Assembly: GCA_022649665.1 (NCBI GenBank)
Contig: JALCOL010000009.1
Span: 1-64,000 of the forward strand
From: Enterococcaceae bacterium
GTDB taxonomy: Bacteria > Bacillota > Bacilli > Lactobacillales > Enterococcaceae
Reading direction: 5' to 3'
DNA length: 64,000 nucleotides
The stretch's first letter is position 1. The number at the start of each line of letters is the position of its first letter. Under the pieces are notes generated by a model, which was given only the letters and a program-made list of their open reading frames with translations, searched no databases and was not told where the DNA came from. Made by a program: the position numbers and the translations under genes. Positions 10,065 to 19,282 of this stretch are shown piece after piece.

Positions 10065-10751
10065 TTATAGATAATATTTTTTGCTGACGCTTAAGTCGTC
10101 GTTCAATTCGTAAACCAGCGGCTGACCAGTCGGAATTTCCAAATTCATGATATCATCATCTGAAATTTCTTCGATGTGTTTTGCCAGCGCGCGCAAAGAG
10201 TTCCCGTGAGCAGCTACCAGTACAGTTTTGCCATCTAGAAGACTTGGAGCGATATGGTCTTCCCAGAACGGCAAGACGCGTTCCAAAGTGACTTTCAAAT
10301 TTTCGCCGCCTGGGATCGTTCGTTTGTCGAGCATCGCGTACCGGCGGTCATGGACTGCTGATTTTGGATCATTTGGATCCAAAAGCGGCGGAAGGACATC
10401 GTAAGAGCGCCGCCATAAGTGGACTTGTTCATCGCCATATTTTTCGGCAGTTTCTTTTTTGTTCAAACCTTGCAGCGCACCGTAGTGGCGTTCGTTCAAG
10501 CGCCAAGATTTGATTTCCGGGACCCACATTTGATCGGATCCTTCCAAAATATAATCGCACGTTTTAATGGCGCGTTTTAAGACGGAAGTATAGGCAACAT
10601 CAAATTCAAAACCGGCTTTTTTGATTTTTTCTCCGGCTTCTTTTGCTTCTTCAACGCCCTTTTCGCTCAAATCGACGTCGATCCAGCCGGTGAACAGATT
10701 CAAGGCATTCCATTCACTGAGACCATGGCGAACAAATACAAGTTTCAACAT
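10065..10751 (-). CDS. gpmA: 2,3-bisphosphoglycerate-dependent phosphoglycerate mutase
   Basis: GpmA interconverts 3- and 2-phosphoglycerate in glycolysis. The 228-residue protein carries the phosphohistidine signature at its N terminus ([10 protein letters not shown]; His9 is the phosphorylated residue), the GG-E-LK motif and the second catalytic His in [19 protein letters not shown] precedes the ATG. It is transcribed leftward from its own promoter, next to rpiA and the recombinase-like gene. Confidence 0.96.
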   Translation of the reverse strand: MLKLVFVRHGLSEWNALNLFTGWIDVDLSEKGVEEAKEAGEKIKKAGFEFDVAYTSVLKRAIKTCDYILEGSDQMWVPEIKSWRLNERHYGALQGLNKKETAEKYGDEQVHLWRRSYDVLPPLLDPNDPKSAVHDRRYAMLDKRTIPGGENLKVTLERVLPFWEDHIAPSLLDGKTVLVAAHGNSLRALAKHIEEISDDDIMNLEIPTGQPLVYELNDDLSVSKKYYL

Positions 10752-10792
10752 ATGATTAGCTCCTTTATAAAAATAAATTAAATTCTCTATTC

Positions 10793-10822
10793 ATTTTACA
10801 CTGTTCTGCTGAAGAAATTCAA
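10793..10822 (-). promoter_or_regulatory. gpmA promoter
   Basis: On the minus strand, TTGAAT (10822-10817) and TAAAAT (10798-10793) are spaced by 18 bp, about 40 bp before the gpmA start. Confidence 0.55.
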
Positions 10823-10852
10823 TCTATTTGGTTCTCAGCAGCAAAGCGGGGC

Positions 10853-11434
10853 TTACGCTTGAAAAAGCTTTTCCAATTCAGCTTCGGGAAGATTGATGTA
10901 TTTGTAGCAGGTCCCCACCGAAACGTTGCATTTATTCGAGATAAATTGGATCGTTTCTTTTTTATCGAAATAAAGACGACGGATCTTTTTGACAGTCTTG
11001 CAGTCGATTTTCGGCCGTCCGCCGATTTTCCCTTTTTTACGGGCTTCATTCAAACCGATCAGCGTCCGTTCTTTGATCAAATCGCATTCCATTTTTGATA
11101 AGCCATCCATCAATCGAAAATAGCAATCGCCTTTTTCAGTCCGGGTATCGATGTTTTCAGCTAAGCTGACCAAATGAAGCGCATTTTCTTGAAAATGATG
11201 GCTCAGTTCTGTCAATTGACGAGTCGATTTTCCTAAACGCTTTAATTCAGTAACGACGAGAACATCATCTTCGTGCATTTCGGCAATGATTTTATCTAGT
11301 TGTGAACAGACTTTTTCCTTCGCTTCAAAATCTTCGCTGATAATCATTTCGCATCCGTAAGCATCTAATGTTTTGATTTGAGAATTCAAATCAGAATCAT
11401 TGATGGTCGTACGTGCATATCCAAACACGCTCAT
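10853..11434 (-). CDS. serine-recombinase-family protein with altered catalytic site
   Basis: The 193-residue protein has the layout of a small resolvase/invertase: an N-terminal catalytic-type domain (about 1-125), a linker, and a C-terminal helix-turn-helix of the Hin type (GGRPKIDCKTVKKIRRLY onward). Key residues differ from active members. Where they have YARVST, it has YARTTI, so the nucleophilic Ser is Thr10 (Arg8 is kept). Where they have LDRLGRS, it has LKRLGKS (K65, R66, K69). It may therefore bind DNA without recombining it. The ATG at 11434 follows AAAGGAG with 9-nt spacing; a TTG at 11443 is less likely. No inverted repeats or partner transposase flank it. Confidence 0.75.
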   Translation of the reverse strand: MSVFGYARTTINDSDLNSQIKTLDAYGCEMIISEDFEAKEKVCSQLDKIIAEMHEDDVLVVTELKRLGKSTRQLTELSHHFQENALHLVSLAENIDTRTEKGDCYFRLMDGLSKMECDLIKERTLIGLNEARKKGKIGGRPKIDCKTVKKIRRLYFDKKETIQFISNKCNVSVGTCYKYINLPEAELEKLFQA

Positions 11435-11617
11435 AATTGGCAACTCCTTTATGAAATTTGATTGAGATGGACTTCACTTAGAAATATAACACAATTATCT
11501 AAAATTAAATAGGTAAAATGTGCATTTTTTGCTAAATGAATGATTTTTTTCAGTAATTTTATTAAAATAATCGAAAAAATGGACGGAAGTTTTTCCCCGA
11601 TGCAACAAAGAGGAAAC

Positions 11618-11668
11618 AAAAAAACATATGTCATGATAGGTATCACCTATTACGACATATGTTTTTTA
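11618..11668 (-). terminator. rpiA terminator
   Basis: A 23-bp stem with two mismatches (AAAAAACATATGTC at the base, ATAGGT/ACCTAT at the tip, 3-nt loop) has A/T runs on both sides. It lies between rpiA and the recombinase-like gene and separates their transcription. Apart from this hairpin, 11435-11705 is AT-rich and holds no other recognisable feature. Confidence 0.88.
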
Positions 11669-11705
11669 AATCGAATTACAAAAAAATAAATCGAGTAATT
11701 AAATA

Positions 11706-12380
11706 TCAACGGGCGTCGATCACTTGGACGCCGCTTTCGCTGCCGACGATGACGGTCGCGACCATCTCTAGAAAAAGTCCTTGTTCGACAACACCTGGGA
11801 GTGCGATCAGTTCGGCTGCCAGTGTGTGCGGATCAGCGATCTTTTCTAAATGCAGGTCGATGATCCAGTTTTTTTGATCCGTCAAAAAGAGCTCGCCTTC
11901 TGTATTTTTGCGAAATTCCGGATGATAATTTTTTTGTTCAAGCAACGTAAAGAGATGATCAGCGCCGAACGGGATCACTTCGACTGGCAGCGGGAAGGCA
12001 CCTAAAGTATCGACCATTTTTGATTCATCAACGATCCAAACGACTCTTTTTGAATAGCTGGCAACGATCTTTTCATATAATAGCGCACCCCCGCCGCCTT
12101 TGATCCCTTGAAAATTTTTGTCGATTTCATCCGCGCCGTCGATCGTCAGATCGATCGTACCGACTTCATCCAGCTCTTTCATCGGGATCCCAACTTCGAT
12201 CGCATGCGCATATGTTTTATTCGAAGTAGTTACACATTGGATGTGCAAGTCTTCATTTTTTAAACGTTTGGCGAGCGCTTCGACCATATACCAGGCTGTA
12301 CTGCCGGTCCCTAAACCGACCGTCATGCCGTCTTCCACGAATTCGGCCGATTTATTGCCGACCATTTCTTTCAAATTCAT
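11706..12380 (-). CDS. rpiA: ribose-5-phosphate isomerase A
   Basis: RpiA interconverts ribose 5-phosphate and ribulose 5-phosphate in the pentose phosphate pathway. The 224-residue protein has the family motifs [10 protein letters not shown] near residue 22, DGADEID and [11 protein letters not shown], which contribute the phosphate-binding and catalytic residues. TAGGAGGA lies just before the ATG. It is a single-gene leftward unit ending in a strong hairpin. Confidence 0.96.
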   Translation of the reverse strand: MNLKEMVGNKSAEFVEDGMTVGLGTGSTAWYMVEALAKRLKNEDLHIQCVTTSNKTYAHAIEVGIPMKELDEVGTIDLTIDGADEIDKNFQGIKGGGGALLYEKIVASYSKRVVWIVDESKMVDTLGAFPLPVEVIPFGADHLFTLLEQKNYHPEFRKNTEGELFLTDQKNWIIDLHLEKIADPHTLAAELIALPGVVEQGLFLEMVATVIVGSESGVQVIDAR

Positions 12381-12697
12381 AAAAAATTCCTCCTAAATTT
12401 TTGATCGAATTCATTGTAACTTTAATAGTAGCAAATAGAAATACACATTTCTTTTTTCTTCATCGTAAACAAAAAAACCACACAAACAAAAAAAGTTGCG
12501 CCAAAGAAGGTTGACATTCATTTCAAAAGCATGATATTATTGCAAAGGTGCTTTATCGACAGGTTTTTTATACATGCTGACTGTTACAAAGCCATCTTTA
12601 TCTCAATTGCTCTCGAGCAATCTTTTTTATCGCTCAAAAAGATCCACCTGGATGTGTGGGTCTAGCAGCAGAATCAGGAAGGAGGAAATATAGCAAT
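12381..12697. other. intergenic region and leader before rpsL
   Basis: This 317-bp stretch holds no gene. It contains the rpiA upstream region (a poor minus-strand promoter candidate with TACAAT is near 12417), the rpsL promoter at 12511-12540, and a leader of about 150 nt. In the leader, ATTGCT-CTCG-AGCAAT followed by CTTTTTT looks like a weak terminator, and AGATCCAC/GTGGGTCT (about 12640-12663) forms an 8-bp stem just before the ribosome binding site. Confidence 0.6.
12511..12540 (+). promoter_or_regulatory. str operon promoter (rpsL)
   Basis: The consensus TTGACA (12511-12516) and TATTAT (12535-12540) are spaced by 18 bp. The transcript would carry about 150 nt of untranslated leader. 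Confidence 0.7.
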
Positions 12698-13111
12698 ATG
12701 CCTACTATTAATCAGCTTGTTCGCAAATCCCGGAAATCAAAGGTGGAGAAATCAGACTCTCCTGCATTGAACAAAGGGTATAACAGCTACAAAAAAATCC
12801 AAACCAATTTGAACGCACCCCAAAAACGTGGAGTATGTACTCGTGTCGGCACGATGACACCGAAAAAACCAAACTCCGCTTTGCGTAAATATGCTCGTGT
12901 ACGTTTATCTAACTTGATCGAAGTTACGGCTTATATCCCAGGGATCGGACACAACTTGCAAGAACACAGTGTCGTACTTATTCGCGGCGGCCGTGTGAAA
13001 GACTTGCCAGGGGTTCGTTACCATATCGTTCGCGGTGCGCTTGATACTGCCGGCGTAACTGACCGCAAACAAAGCCGTTCTAAATACGGGACAAAGAAAC
13101 CTAAAAAATAA
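12698..13111 (+). CDS. rpsL: 30S ribosomal protein S12
   Basis: S12 lies at the decoding centre and is the classic site of streptomycin resistance. The 137-residue product starts [13 protein letters not shown] and contains the conserved [11 protein letters not shown] and [10 protein letters not shown] segments; the lysines in these loops are wild-type-like. The ATG at 12698 follows AAGGAGG at 12679-12685, rather than an upstream in-frame codon at 12656. First gene of the str operon. Confidence 0.98.
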   Translation: MPTINQLVRKSRKSKVEKSDSPALNKGYNSYKKIQTNLNAPQKRGVCTRVGTMTPKKPNSALRKYARVRLSNLIEVTAYIPGIGHNLQEHSVVLIRGGRVKDLPGVRYHIVRGALDTAGVTDRKQSRSKYGTKKPKK

Positions 13112-13154
13112 AGTTTTGATAAAATAGACAAGAATATTGGAAGGGGGAGTTCGG

Positions 13155-13625
13155 ATGCCTCGAAAAGGCCCGGTCTCAAAACGAGACGTTTTGCCAGATC
13201 CTATGTACAATTCTAAATTGGTTACCCGGTTGATCAACCGCGTAATGGTAGACGGCAAGCGTGGTACAGCGTCAAATATTATTTATAATGCATTTAATTT
13301 CATTAAAGAAACAACAGGGAACGATCCTTTGGAAGTTTTTGAACAAGCAATGAAAAACGTAATGCCGGTCTTGGAAGTCAAAGCTCGCCGTGTCGGCGGT
13401 TCAAACTACCAAGTACCCGTTGAAGTTCGGCCTGAACGCCGCACGACATTGGGCTTGCGCTGGATCGTAAGTTATGCGCGTCTCCGCGGAGAACACACGA
13501 TGGAAGAACGCTTGGCAAAAGAAATCATGGATGCTGCCAACAATAGCGGAGCTTCTGTGAAAAAACGCGAAGATGTACACAAAATGGCAGAAGCAAACCG
13601 TGCTTTTGCTCATTATCGCTGGTAA
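13155..13625 (+). CDS. rpsG: 30S ribosomal protein S7
   Basis: S7 initiates assembly of the 30S head and contacts the E-site tRNA. The 156-residue product ([20 protein letters not shown] start) is full length. The ATG at 13155 follows AAGGGGGAG; an in-frame codon at 13137 would put the binding site inside the gene. A stem-loop lies between it and fusA. Confidence 0.98.
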   Translation: MPRKGPVSKRDVLPDPMYNSKLVTRLINRVMVDGKRGTASNIIYNAFNFIKETTGNDPLEVFEQAMKNVMPVLEVKARRVGGSNYQVPVEVRPERRTTLGLRWIVSYARLRGEHTMEERLAKEIMDAANNSGASVKKREDVHKMAEANRAFAHYRW

Positions 13626-13645
13626 TTTGTTAATCGCGCTCATCG

Positions 13646-13703
13646 AAAGTTTCCAAAGAAATTCCTGCTTTTGCGGGATGCACCGTTTCTTTGGAGACTT
13701 TTC
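13646..13703 (+). terminator. hairpin between rpsG and fusA
   Basis: GTTTCCAAAGAAA (13649-13661) pairs with TTTCTTTGGAGAC (13686-13698) over 13 bp with one G-U pair. A second inner stem (TCCTGC/GCGGGA) stacks inside, and TTTTCTT follows. It looks like a partial terminator or processing site within the str operon. Confidence 0.55.
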
Positions 13704-13753
13704 TTACTGATTAGCTGTTACATCCCAAATTTAGAGAGGAGCAACAAATCGTT

Positions 13754-15841
13754 ATGGCCAGAGCATTCTCGCTGGAAAACACACGAAATATCGGTATCAT
13801 GGCCCACATCGATGCCGGAAAAACCACAGCCACTGAACGTATTTTGTACTATACAGGGAAGATCCATAAGATCGGGGAAACGCATGAAGGTGCAGCCCAA
13901 ATGGACTGGATGGCACAAGAACAAGAACGTGGGATCACGATCACTTCTGCTGCAACAACTGCACAATGGAAGGGTTACCGGATCAACATCATCGACACAC
14001 CAGGGCACGTGGACTTCACTGTTGAAGTTGAACGTTCTTTGCGCGTTTTGGATGGTGCCGTAACCGTTTTGGATGCTCAATCCGGAGTAGAACCGCAAAC
14101 GGAAACTGTTTGGCGCCAAGCGACGACTTACGGCGTTCCGCGGATCGTGTTTGCTAATAAAATGGATAAGATCGGCGCAGATTTCTTGTATTCTGTCGGC
14201 ACTTTGCACGACCGTCTGCAAGCTAACGCTCATCCGATCCAACTGCCGATCGGTGCTGAAGACGATTTCACCGGGATCATTGACTTGGTCACGATGAAAG
14301 CCGAAATCTACCAAAATGACTTGGGAACTGAAATTCTTGAAGAAGAAATTCCTGAAGAATACCAAGCTTTGGCACAAGAATGGCATGACAAATTGATCGA
14401 AGCCGTTGCAGATACGGATGAAGATCTGACATTGAAATATCTGGAAGGCGAAGAAATCTCGATCGATGAAGTGAAAAAAGCGATCCGGAAAGCAACGCTT
14501 GCTGTTGAATTCTATCCGGTCCTTTGCGGATCCGCCTTTAAAAATAAAGGGGTCCAACTTCTTTTGGACGCAGTGATCGACTATCTTCCAGCGCCAACTG
14601 ACATTCCAGCGATCAAAGGAACGAATCCGGAAACAGAAGAAGAAGAAGATCGTCATGCAAATGACGACGAACCTTTCTCTGCTTTGGCATTCAAAGTCAT
14701 GACTGATCCGTTTGTCGGCCGTCTGACATTCTTCCGCGTTTATTCGGGTGTCTTGAAGTCCGGTTCTTACGTGCAAAATGCGACAAAGGGCAAACGCGAA
14801 CGCGTCGGCCGGATCTTGCAGATGCATGCCAACAGCCGTTCTGAAATCTCTGAAGTATACGCTGGCGATATCGCCGCTGCTGTCGGTTTGAAAGATACGA
14901 CGACGGGTGATACGCTGTGCGACGAAAAACAACCAGTCATCTTGGAATCGATGGAATTCCCTGAACCGGTTATCCAAGTCGCGATCGAACCAAAATCCAA
15001 AGCCGATCAAGATAAAATGGGGATCGCTTTGCAAAAACTTTCCGAAGAAGATCCAACTTTCCGTGCTGAGTCCAATCAGGAAACGGGCGAAACGATCATT
15101 GCCGGAATGGGCGAATTGCATTTGGATATCATCGTTGACCGGATGCGCCGCGAATTCAAAGTGGAAGCTAACGTCGGCGCACCGCAAGTTTCTTATCGTG
15201 AAACATTCCGCAAAGCAACTAAAGCGGAAGGGAAATTCATCCGTCAGTCCGGTGGTAAAGGACAATACGGGCATGTTTGGATCGAATTCACGCCGAATGA
15301 AGAAGGCGCTGGATTTGAATTTGAAAATGCTATCGTCGGCGGGGTTGTTCCGCGTGAATATATCCCAGCGGTTGAAGCTGGCTTGAAAGACTCGATGGAA
15401 AACGGTGTATTGGCCGGTTATCCATTAGTTGATATCAAAGCGAAATTGTACGATGGATCTTATCATGATGTCGATTCCAGTGAAACGGCATTCCGGATCG
15501 CTGCCTCGATGGCCTTGCGTGCCGCTGCGAAAACAGCTGGTCCAGTCATCCTTGAACCGATCATGGCCGTTGAAGTCGTAATCCCTGAAGATTACTTGGG
15601 CGACATCATGGGTCACGTAACTGCCCGCCGCGGCCGCGTTGAAGGGATGGACGCACGTGCCGGCGGACAGCAAGTCGTTCGCGCAATGGTGCCGTTGGCT
15701 GAAATGTTCGGATACGCAACGACTTTGCGTTCTTCGACACAAGGTCGCGGAACATTCACGATGACATTCGATCATTATGAATCAGTTCCGAAGGCTGTCC
15801 AAGAAGAAATCATCAAGAAAAACGGCGGGAAACCCGCTTAA
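13754..15841 (+). CDS. fusA: elongation factor G
   Basis: EF-G is the GTPase that drives ribosomal translocation and, with RRF, ribosome recycling. The 695-residue product has the P-loop AHIDAGKT at 17-24, the switch [10 protein letters not shown] motif and NKMDK, followed by domains II-V. The length is standard for bacterial EF-G. GAGAGGAG precedes the ATG. It is the third gene of the str operon and is followed by a terminator before tuf. Confidence 0.98.
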   Translation: MARAFSLENTRNIGIMAHIDAGKTTATERILYYTGKIHKIGETHEGAAQMDWMAQEQERGITITSAATTAQWKGYRINIIDTPGHVDFTVEVERSLRVLDGAVTVLDAQSGVEPQTETVWRQATTYGVPRIVFANKMDKIGADFLYSVGTLHDRLQANAHPIQLPIGAEDDFTGIIDLVTMKAEIYQNDLGTEILEEEIPEEYQALAQEWHDKLIEAVADTDEDLTLKYLEGEEISIDEVKKAIRKATLAVEFYPVLCGSAFKNKGVQLLLDAVIDYLPAPTDIPAIKGTNPETEEEEDRHANDDEPFSALAFKVMTDPFVGRLTFFRVYSGVLKSGSYVQNATKGKRERVGRILQMHANSRSEISEVYAGDIAAAVGLKDTTTGDTLCDEKQPVILESMEFPEPVIQVAIEPKSKADQDKMGIALQKLSEEDPTFRAESNQETGETIIAGMGELHLDIIVDRMRREFKVEANVGAPQVSYRETFRKATKAEGKFIRQSGGKGQYGHVWIEFTPNEEGAGFEFENAIVGGVVPREYIPAVEAGLKDSMENGVLAGYPLVDIKAKLYDGSYHDVDSSETAFRIAASMALRAAAKTAGPVILEPIMAVEVVIPEDYLGDIMGHVTARRGRVEGMDARAGGQQVVRAMVPLAEMFGYATTLRSSTQGRGTFTMTFDHYESVPKAVQEEIIKKNGGKPA

Positions 15842-15858
15842 CGTTAAATCAAACAAAT

Positions 15859-15909
15859 CAGCCGGTCAGTCCGCTTCGTTTTGAAGACCTGCCAGGCCGG
15901 CTGGTTTTA
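15859..15909 (+). terminator. terminator between fusA and tuf
   Basis: CAGCCGG pairs with the CCGGCTG part of GCCGGCTGG at the base of a long imperfect stem with an inner CTTCGTTTTGAAG hairpin, followed by TTTTAAT. It may adjust the fusA-to-tuf ratio. Confidence 0.65.
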
Positions 15910-15961
15910 ATATTACTATCAAATCATTATATGAGGATAATCTAGGAGGATTTTTAGCAAA

Positions 15962-17149
15962 ATGGCAAAAGAAAAATATGATCGTTCCAAACCCCATGTG
16001 AATATCGGCACTATTGGTCACGTCGACCATGGGAAAACTACATTGACTGCAGCGATTTCGACTGTTTTAGCAAAACGCAGCGGCGGCAGCGCAATGGGCT
16101 ATGACCAAATCGACGGTGCTCCTGAAGAACGCGAACGCGGGATCACGATCTCGACGTCCCACGTGGAGTACGAAACTGATGTCCGCCACTACGCACACGT
16201 AGACTGCCCAGGACACGCGGATTATGTGAAAAACATGATCACCGGCGCGGCCCAAATGGACGGTGCAATCTTGGTTGTTTCCGCAGCTGACGGCCCAATG
16301 CCGCAAACACGCGAACATATTCTTTTGTCTCGTCAAGTAGGCGTACCGTATATCGTTGTGTTCTTGAACAAAGTTGATATGGTCGATGATGAAGAATTAT
16401 TGGAATTAGTTGAAATGGAAGTTCGTGATCTTTTGACAGAATACGAATTCCCTGGCGACGATATTCCAGTGATCACTGGTTCTGCTTTGAAAGCTCTTGA
16501 AGGCGATCCAGCGTATGAAGAAAAAATTCTTGAATTGATGACAGCTGTCGACGAATATATTCCAACTCCAGTTCGCGATAACGACAAACCATTCATGATG
16601 CCAGTCGAAGATGTTTTCTCGATCACTGGTCGCGGAACGGTTGCAACAGGTCGTGTAGAACGCGGACAAGTTCGGATCGGCGACGAAGTAGAAATCGTTG
16701 GGATTTCTGAAGATACTTCGAAAACGACCGTTACCGGCGTTGAAATGTTCCGTAAATTGTTGGACTACGCTGAAGCTGGCGACAACATCGGCGCATTGCT
16801 CCGCGGAGTAACACGTGAACAAATCGAACGCGGACAAGTCTTGGCAAAACCAGGCACGATCACACCGCATACGAAATTCAAAGGCGAAGCTTACATTTTG
16901 ACCAAAGAAGAAGGCGGCCGTCATACACCGTTCTTCTCCAACTACCGCCCGCAGTTCTACTTCCGGACAACCGATGTTACCGGAGTAATCGAATTGCCTG
17001 AAGGTACAGAAATGGTAATGCCTGGCGACAACATCACGCTTGATGTGACACTGATCCACCCGATCGCGATCGAAGCGGGAACGAAATTCTCGATTCGTGA
17101 AGGCGGCCGGACAGTTGGTGCCGGAGTCGTTTCCGAAATCATCGGATAA
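15962..17149 (+). CDS. tuf: elongation factor Tu
   Basis: EF-Tu delivers aminoacyl-tRNA to the ribosome as a GTP complex. The 395-residue product has the P-loop GHVDHGKT at 19-26, DCPGHADY and NKVDM, then domains II and III, and ends VVSEIIG. TAGGAGGA precedes the ATG. Its place right after fusA is as in enterococci and bacilli; many lactobacilli carry tuf elsewhere. Confidence 0.98.
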   Translation: MAKEKYDRSKPHVNIGTIGHVDHGKTTLTAAISTVLAKRSGGSAMGYDQIDGAPEERERGITISTSHVEYETDVRHYAHVDCPGHADYVKNMITGAAQMDGAILVVSAADGPMPQTREHILLSRQVGVPYIVVFLNKVDMVDDEELLELVEMEVRDLLTEYEFPGDDIPVITGSALKALEGDPAYEEKILELMTAVDEYIPTPVRDNDKPFMMPVEDVFSITGRGTVATGRVERGQVRIGDEVEIVGISEDTSKTTVTGVEMFRKLLDYAEAGDNIGALLRGVTREQIERGQVLAKPGTITPHTKFKGEAYILTKEEGGRHTPFFSNYRPQFYFRTTDVTGVIELPEGTEMVMPGDNITLDVTLIHPIAIEAGTKFSIREGGRTVGAGVVSEIIG

Positions 17150-17180
17150 GAGATCGCGACAAAACCGGTCATGATCTTTC

Positions 17181-17215
17181 AAAAGGACTTGGAGATTTTC
17201 TCCAGGTCCTTTTTG
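17181..17215 (+). terminator. tuf terminator
   Basis: AAAAGGACTTGGAGA and TCTCCAGGTCCTTTT form a nearly perfect stem with a short TTT loop and a T-rich tail. Confidence 0.9.
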
Positions 17216-17343
17216 TGGTTTAAAAGCAGTGTTTCCCCATTTTTTATTAAAATCTCTTTTAAAATCACAAAAGTCTCCCTTTTTTACTGCATTTTTTATG
17301 ATTTATCCCTAAAATAGAGGGAGCAGGATTGGGAGGGTTATTT

Positions 17344-18276
17344 TTGAAGACGCAAGGGAACGGATCGGCATCGGGGAAAATTATTTTAATGGGTGAGCAT
17401 TCAGTCGTTTTTGGTCAGCCGGCGATCGCGATGCCGCTTGAAGCAGTCCGCGTACGTGTCCAAGTGGAGCGCTTGGCGCCGAACATGGCCGATCAGCTGG
17501 ACAGCTGCTATTTTCGCGGTGAACTGGCTGATGCGCCGGACACGCTGGAAAATATCAAAGTGCTGGTCCGGCGGCTAAAAGATTTTTTTTATCTGCAAGG
17601 CGGGCTCGCGCTGCAAATCATCAGCCAGATCCCGGCAGAGCGCGGCATGGGCTCTTCAGCGGCGGTTGCAGTTGCATTGACCCGTTCTTTTTTCGATCTC
17701 GCTGATCAGCCGCTCGATCCGGCGCTTTTGCTGGAGTTTGCAAATATTTCCGAGCGGGTCGCGCACGGCAATCCGAGCGGGATCGACGCCGCGGCAGCGA
17801 GCGGGCGCTATCCTTTATATTTTCGCAAAGGATCGCCCATCGAAGCATTCGATTCAAATTTGAGCGGCTGGCTGACGATCGCTGATACCGGGATCCGCGG
17901 GAAAACGCGCCAAGCGGTCGCAGATGTCGGAAAATTGGTAAAAGAAGCGCCGCAAGCGCGTGCAATGATTTTTTCGTTGGGCCTGTTGACGCAGATCGCG
18001 CGGTTCGCACTTGAGAAGAATCAGCTCGATATCTTAGGACAGACGATGAATGATGCCCAAGCATTGCTGAAAAAACTGACAGTCAGCTCTGCTGAACTGG
18101 ATCAGCTGATCAGTTCGGCGCTGCAAGCAGGAGCGATCGGTGCAAAGCTGACCGGTGGCGGGCGCGGCGGCTGCATGCTCGCGCTGAGCCGCACTGAAGA
18201 GGCGGCGGCTGAAATCGGGCGGCAATTAAAAATAACCGGCGCGCGAGCGATCTGGTTTCAAAAGTTGGGAGAATGA
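17344..18276 (+). CDS. mvk: mevalonate kinase
   Basis: This enzyme phosphorylates mevalonate at C5, the first step of the lower mevalonate pathway to isoprenoids. The 310-residue GHMP-family kinase has the ATP-binding GMGSSAA at 101-107, the catalytic-Asp segment HGNPSGIDAA (D148) and the C-terminal KLTGGGRGG motif. The TTG at 17344 follows GGGAGGG (17331-17337); an in-frame TTG at 17329 lies before that site. It opens a tight four-gene operon; a weak TAAAAT -10 is visible near 17309. Confidence 0.93.
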   Translation: MKTQGNGSASGKIILMGEHSVVFGQPAIAMPLEAVRVRVQVERLAPNMADQLDSCYFRGELADAPDTLENIKVLVRRLKDFFYLQGGLALQIISQIPAERGMGSSAAVAVALTRSFFDLADQPLDPALLLEFANISERVAHGNPSGIDAAAASGRYPLYFRKGSPIEAFDSNLSGWLTIADTGIRGKTRQAVADVGKLVKEAPQARAMIFSLGLLTQIARFALEKNQLDILGQTMNDAQALLKKLTVSSAELDQLISSALQAGAIGAKLTGGGRGGCMLALSRTEEAAAEIGRQLKITGARAIWFQKLGE

Positions 18277-18277
18277 A

Positions 18278-19282
18278 ATGAAAATCGGACGAGCACGAGC
18301 GTATACAAATATCGCTTTGATCAAATATTGGGGCAAAAGAGATGAGAAGCTGATTTTGCCGATGAACAGCAGTTTATCGCTGACACTGGATGCTTTTTAT
18401 ACGGACACGCAAGTAGTTTTCCGCAAGACGCTTCAAGAAGACCATTTCTTTTTAGATGACCAGCTCCAGAGCGGTCCGGCGGCGGGAAAAGTGCACGCGT
18501 TTTTAGATATCGTGCGTGAAAAAGCACAAACAACGCTCTTTGCCGAAGTGTTCAGCCGCAATTATGTACCGACTGCCGCAGGACTTGCTTCTTCTGCAAG
18601 CGGCTTGGCCGCTTTGGCCGGTGCCAGCAGCGCCGCACTTGGTCTTGATCTTTCGCCGGCGGAGTTATCACGCTTGGCACGGCGGGGTTCTGGCTCGGCC
18701 TGCCGCAGCATTTACGGCGGGTTGGCTGAATGGAAAAAAGGCAGCGGTGACCGTGATTCATATGCGATCCCCTTAAAAGGCGCGCGCGATCCGTTTGTTC
18801 AAGAGCTGGCGATGATCTTTCTAGTATTGGATGCAGGACAAAAAAAAATCAGCAGCCGCGCCGGAATGCGGCGCACTGTAGAAACGTCGGTCTTTTATGA
18901 CGGCTGGATCCGTGCGGCTGAAGCGGATCTGCTGGCAGCTGAACGCGCGATCAATGAAGAAAACTTGGCGGCACTGGGGGAGGCGACCGAACGTAGTGCG
19001 CTGCGAATGCATGCCACGACGCTGGGTGCTTGTCCGCCGTTTTCATATTGGCGGCCGGAAACCCTTGCAGCAATGGAGTTCGTTGCCCGCTTGCGCGAAG
19101 AAGGATTTTCATGCTGGTTTACGATGGATGCCGGACCGAACGTCAAGATACTGACGACACGGAAAGAAGCAGCCCGCGTGAAGCGCCGGCTTGCCGAAGT
19201 TTTCTCGGCAGAGAAGATCATCACGGCCTTTGCCGGACCGGGAATTCAAATCGAAACAGAAAGCGGGGAGAGAAATGATTGA
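18278..19282 (+). CDS. mvaD: diphosphomevalonate decarboxylase
   Basis: MvaD decarboxylates mevalonate 5-diphosphate with ATP to give isopentenyl diphosphate. The 334-residue product begins with the typical ARAYTNIALIKYWGKRDE, includes the GLASSASGLAALA ATP loop and the SGSACRSIYGG segment, and has the catalytic Asp in MDAGPNVKIL (about 284). It starts one base after the mvk stop and overlaps mvaK2. Confidence 0.96.
   Translation: MKIGRARAYTNIALIKYWGKRDEKLILPMNSSLSLTLDAFYTDTQVVFRKTLQEDHFFLDDQLQSGPAAGKVHAFLDIVREKAQTTLFAEVFSRNYVPTAAGLASSASGLAALAGASSAALGLDLSPAELSRLARRGSGSACRSIYGGLAEWKKGSGDRDSYAIPLKGARDPFVQELAMIFLVLDAGQKKISSRAGMRRTVETSVFYDGWIRAAEADLLAAERAINEENLAALGEATERSALRMHATTLGACPPFSYWRPETLAAMEFVARLREEGFSCWFTMDAGPNVKILTTRKEAARVKRRLAEVFSAEKIITAFAGPGIQIETESGERND

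Noticed and set aside
10853-11434. Recombinase gene as part of a transposon or phage
   Set aside because: No flanking repeats, partner genes or base-composition change are visible, and the catalytic residues are altered.
13718-15274. A 518-codon open frame on the minus strand opposite fusA
   Set aside because: It is a shadow of the biased codon use of fusA, with no ribosome binding site and low-complexity Phe/Arg/Asp-rich content.
15913-15941. Possible tuf promoter (TTACTA, 17 bp, GATAAT)
   Set aside because: Transcription would begin inside the tuf ribosome binding site at 15943-15950, so it is unlikely to be used.
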